A stretch of 7,859 nucleotides of DNA from CAYQDF01 sp964416175 (lineage in GTDB: Bacteria; Chloroflexota; Anaerolineae; Anaerolineales; UBA4823): contig CAYQDF010000140.1 in the NCBI GenBank assembly GCA_964416175.1, positions 1 through 7,859 of the forward strand. The letters run 5' to 3'. This document shows, one piece after another, positions 6,662 to 7,859 of this stretch; the stretch's first letter is position 1, and each line of letters begins with the position of its first letter. The notes beneath the pieces are model-generated. The model did not search any database and was not told the DNA's origin. It saw nothing but the letters and a program-made list of their open reading frames with translations. The position numbers and the translations under genes are program-made.

Positions 6662-7486
6662 ATGACTTTTGGAAAAGCAGCTATCGATTTTGGCAGCCAC
6701 ATCCCTTACTACATTCAGTTACTCGAAGCGTTGAAGCAGCAAATCAGCACTGGGGAGATGAAGCCGGGGGATCAGTTTCCCAGCGAATCGGAACTGTGTG
6801 AAACATATAGTGTGAGCAGGACCGTTGTGCGTCAGGCGCTGCGGGAGATGGAGCTGGAGGGTCTGGTCGTCAGAAGGAAGGGCAAGGGCACGTTCGTGGC
6901 CGAACCCAAGATCATCGAGAGCCTGGCCCAAAAATTGACCGGCTTCTATCAGGACATGGTCGAACGCGGCCACCATCCCGTGACCAAGGTCCTCCATCAG
7001 GCGGTTGAGCCGCCCAACAAAAAGGTGGCAGAATACCTGGGGATCGACCCCAGTAGGCCGGTGATCCACATCAGGCGATTGCGCTTTGTCAAGGATGAAC
7101 CCATTGTCCTGGTGACCAGCTATCTGCCTTACGATCTCTGTCCAGATTTAGTCAATGTGGATTTGACCAACCAGTCCCTGTACGCCTACCTGGAAAACCA
7201 GTGCGGCATCCGCATCGCATATGGTCGCCGGTCGATCGAGGCCGTCGCTGCCAACGAAGCGGAGGCCTATCTTCTCCAGGTCGAGCGCGGCGCGCCGCTG
7301 ATCTTGCTCAACAGCGTCAGTTACCTGGAGGATGGTACGCCGATCGAGTATTACCACGCCGTCCACCGCGGCGACCGCTCGCGCTTCGAGGTCGAGCTGG
7401 TGCGCATCCGGGAACAGGGGCAGGTGCGCACGACGCTGGCCAGCGAAAAGATCGACCTACCCAACAGCAACACAATGGTGGAGTGA
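6662..7486 (+). CDS. GntR family transcriptional regulator, HutC subfamily (UTRA domain)
   Basis: This 274-residue cytosolic DNA-binding regulator has two domains. The N-terminal GntR winged helix (about 15-80) contains YYIQLLEALKQQI, GEMKPGDQFPSESEL, the recognition segment YSVSRTVVRQALREME (49-64) and the wing RRKGKGTFVA (71-80). A UTRA ligand domain (about 95-248) follows, with the usual VIHIRRLRFVKDEPIVL strand pair, the LYAYLENQCGI segment and a GTPIEYYHAVHRGDR(S)RFE-type end. UTRA domains bind small effectors, often sugars or sugar phosphates. At 274 residues it is longer than the usual 240-250, the excess being a polar tail after about 250. Context suggests control of the upstream sugar operon, probably as a repressor released by the substrate or its phosphate; this is inference. 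The ATG at 6662 is preceded only by GGGG at 6651-6654, a weak ribosome site. No alternative start fits the domain better. Confidence 0.95.
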   Translation: MTFGKAAIDFGSHIPYYIQLLEALKQQISTGEMKPGDQFPSESELCETYSVSRTVVRQALREMELEGLVVRRKGKGTFVAEPKIIESLAQKLTGFYQDMVERGHHPVTKVLHQAVEPPNKKVAEYLGIDPSRPVIHIRRLRFVKDEPIVLVTSYLPYDLCPDLVNVDLTNQSLYAYLENQCGIRIAYGRRSIEAVAANEAEAYLLQVERGAPLILLNSVSYLEDGTPIEYYHAVHRGDRSRFEVELVRIREQGQVRTTLASEKIDLPNSNTMVE

Positions 7487-7513
7487 TCATCTGAAAGCGT
7501 TTAAAAATACCAG

Positions 7514-7592
7514 CCTGGCACCTTTTAATTGGATGAAATGCCCACAAAGCCAGGTCCTTTCGGGGGTAAGCCCGCAAGGGATTACATCCAAT
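7514..7592 (+). other. Structured intergenic element with potential pseudoknot
   Basis: The 186-base gap after gntR (7487-7672) contains three complementary pairs in an interlocked order. Stem A is CCTGGC (7514-7519) with GCCAGG (7549-7554). Stem B is ATTGGATG (7528-7535) with CATCCAAT (7585-7592). Stem C is CCTT-T-CGGG (7556-7564) with CCCG-C-AAGG (7571-7579), one T/C mismatch and a 6-base loop. The 5' arm of B lies inside the loop of A and its 3' arm outside, which is an H-type pseudoknot arrangement with hairpin C inserted. No T-run follows C, so it is not a typical intrinsic terminator. A run of seven G follows at 7594-7600, then a small inverted repeat GGATTA/TAATCC (7614-7633). I recognise no known riboswitch or ribozyme class. 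It may be a gntR 3' UTR element, a leader RNA, or a chance arrangement. Confidence 0.4.
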
Positions 7593-7606
7593 AGGGGGGG
7601 TCAGCC

Positions 7607-7630
7607 ATGGGGCGGATTAGGTTTTATTAA
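7607..7630 (+). other. Possible seven-codon mini-ORF (MGRIRFY)
   Basis: An ATG at 7607 runs 7 codons to TAA 7628-7630, preceded by AGGGGGGG (7593-7600) six bases upstream, which could act as a ribosome site. It could be a leader peptide, but there is no codon signal to support selection, and such short ORFs arise often by chance. Confidence 0.12.
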
Positions 7631-7656
7631 TCCAGTATCTTCTCCACACCTCACTT

Positions 7657-7665
7657 TGGTATAGT
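7657..7665 (+). promoter_or_regulatory. Extended -10 promoter element for the exported-protein gene
   Basis: TGGTATAGT reads as an extended -10 (TGn followed by TATAGT, five of six matches to TATAAT). No good -35 is seen 16-18 bases upstream, which is tolerated by extended -10 promoters. Transcription would start about 7672-7673, right at the GTG start codon, giving a leaderless message. This is inference from position and motif only. Confidence 0.4.
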
Positions 7666-7672
7666 TGGACCT

Positions 7673-7859
7673 GTGAAGACCTTTTCGCGACGGGTGAGTC
7701 GATGGTTTCGTTTAATGCCTGCCCTGCTCCTGGCCAGCTGGACGGCGGGGCAGGCGCACGCTTCGCATTTCTCCGTCGAAGCTCCAGCCCCGAGATCCGG
7801 GCAGCTGCGTTTCGAGGGCATTGGGGGTCGTCTCTACCTTCCTCACCAGCAGGGCGGTG
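7673..7859 (+). CDS. Exported protein of unknown function, N-terminal part (Sec signal peptide)
   Basis: A reading frame opens at GTG 7673 and runs off the window edge without a stop, giving 62 visible codons. Residues 1-30 form a textbook Sec signal peptide: a basic n-region with Arg6, Arg7, Arg10 and Arg13, a hydrophobic core LMPALLLASWTA (14-25), and a c-region ending Ala28-His29-Ala30 as a signal peptidase I site before Ser31. The visible mature part (SHFSVEAPAP..., then RFEGIGGRLYLP) has no motif I recognise. There is no lipobox cysteine, so it is secreted or periplasmic rather than a lipoprotein. No Shine-Dalgarno precedes the GTG; an extended -10 ends 7 bases before it, fitting a leaderless transcript. 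ATG 7715 is an alternative start that would keep only a short core. It is separated from the sugar operon by a structured gap and may be unrelated to it. Confidence 0.72.
   Translation, partial: MKTFSRRVSRWFRLMPALLLASWTAGQAHASHFSVEAPAPRSGQLRFEGIGGRLYLPHQQGG

Noticed and set aside
7556..7579. Hairpin CCTT-T-CGGG / CCCG-C-AAGG as a rho-independent terminator of gntR
   Set aside because: The bases after it (GATTACATCC) have no T-run, so the standard terminator signature is missing.
7514..7592. c-di-GMP-I (GEMM) riboswitch, suggested by GGC...ACAAAGCC
   Set aside because: The conserved GGCAAACC segment, the GNRA loop with its receptor and the second stem pattern are absent; only a short string is shared.
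7514..7592. HDV-like self-cleaving ribozyme, suggested by the order A5', B5', A3', hairpin C, B3'
   Set aside because: The order resembles P1-P2-P1'-P4-P2', but there is no P3 hairpin between B5' and A3', the A-B linker is too long, and the joining segment 7580-7584 (GATTA) lacks the catalytic cytosine.
7702..7859. Alternative frame from ATG 7702, also open to the window edge
   Set aside because: The translation (MVSFNACPAPGQ...) looks like an out-of-frame product; the frame from GTG 7673 gives a clear signal peptide with a cleavage site.
1..7859. CRISPR arrays, tRNA or rRNA genes, insertion sequences, prophage or defence genes
   Set aside because: No direct-repeat arrays, tRNA-like folds, transposase motifs or terminal repeats were seen; the window reads as an ordinary sugar-utilization locus.

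Overview
The window is a compact, single-strand sugar-catabolism locus from a bacterium. By eye the DNA is moderately GC-rich (about 60%), genes are tightly packed, and starts are a mix of Shine-Dalgarno-led and SD-less. Gene content and protein style (RbsA/RbsC-type sugar ABC transporter, SDR, paired sugar isomerase/epimerase proteins, FGGY kinase, HutC-type GntR regulator) would suit an environmental heterotroph such as a member of the Chloroflexota (Anaerolineae). A proteobacterial origin is not excluded, and this placement is inference only.

Layout, all on the + strand: (1) 3' end of a short-chain dehydrogenase/reductase, 1-509; (2) sugar ABC transporter ATPase with two nucleotide-binding domains, 524-2023; (3) its membrane permease, 2056-3138; (4) a TIM-barrel ketose 3-epimerase/isomerase-like protein, 3165-4034; (5) an FGGY carbohydrate kinase, 4083-5633; (6) a second epimerase that closely resembles D-tagatose/D-psicose 3-epimerases, 5639-6502. 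The gaps between these genes are 14, 32, 26, 48 and 5 bases, so they look like one operon. After a 159-base gap with a strong inverted repeat comes (7) a GntR/HutC-family regulator, 6662-7486. A 186-base non-coding gap follows, with a possible pseudoknot-forming element. The window ends in (8) the start of an exported protein with a clear Sec signal peptide, 7673 to the edge.

Proposed joint function (inference): the ABC importer brings in a monosaccharide or polyol. The SDR may interconvert polyol and ketose, or ketose and keto-sugar. One or both epimerases change the C3 configuration of the free ketose, and the FGGY kinase traps the product as a phosphate for central metabolism. The GntR protein would sense a sugar or sugar phosphate through its UTRA domain and repress the operon and/or itself. 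The substrate-binding protein of the importer is not in the window and probably lies upstream, as does any aldolase or transketolase step.

Most of the window is conventional. The points worth a second look are the two epimerase paralogues flanking one kinase, the unexplained kinase substrate, the inverted repeat before the regulator, and the structured gap at 7514-7592 followed by an extended -10 promoter that predicts a leaderless transcript for the exported protein.
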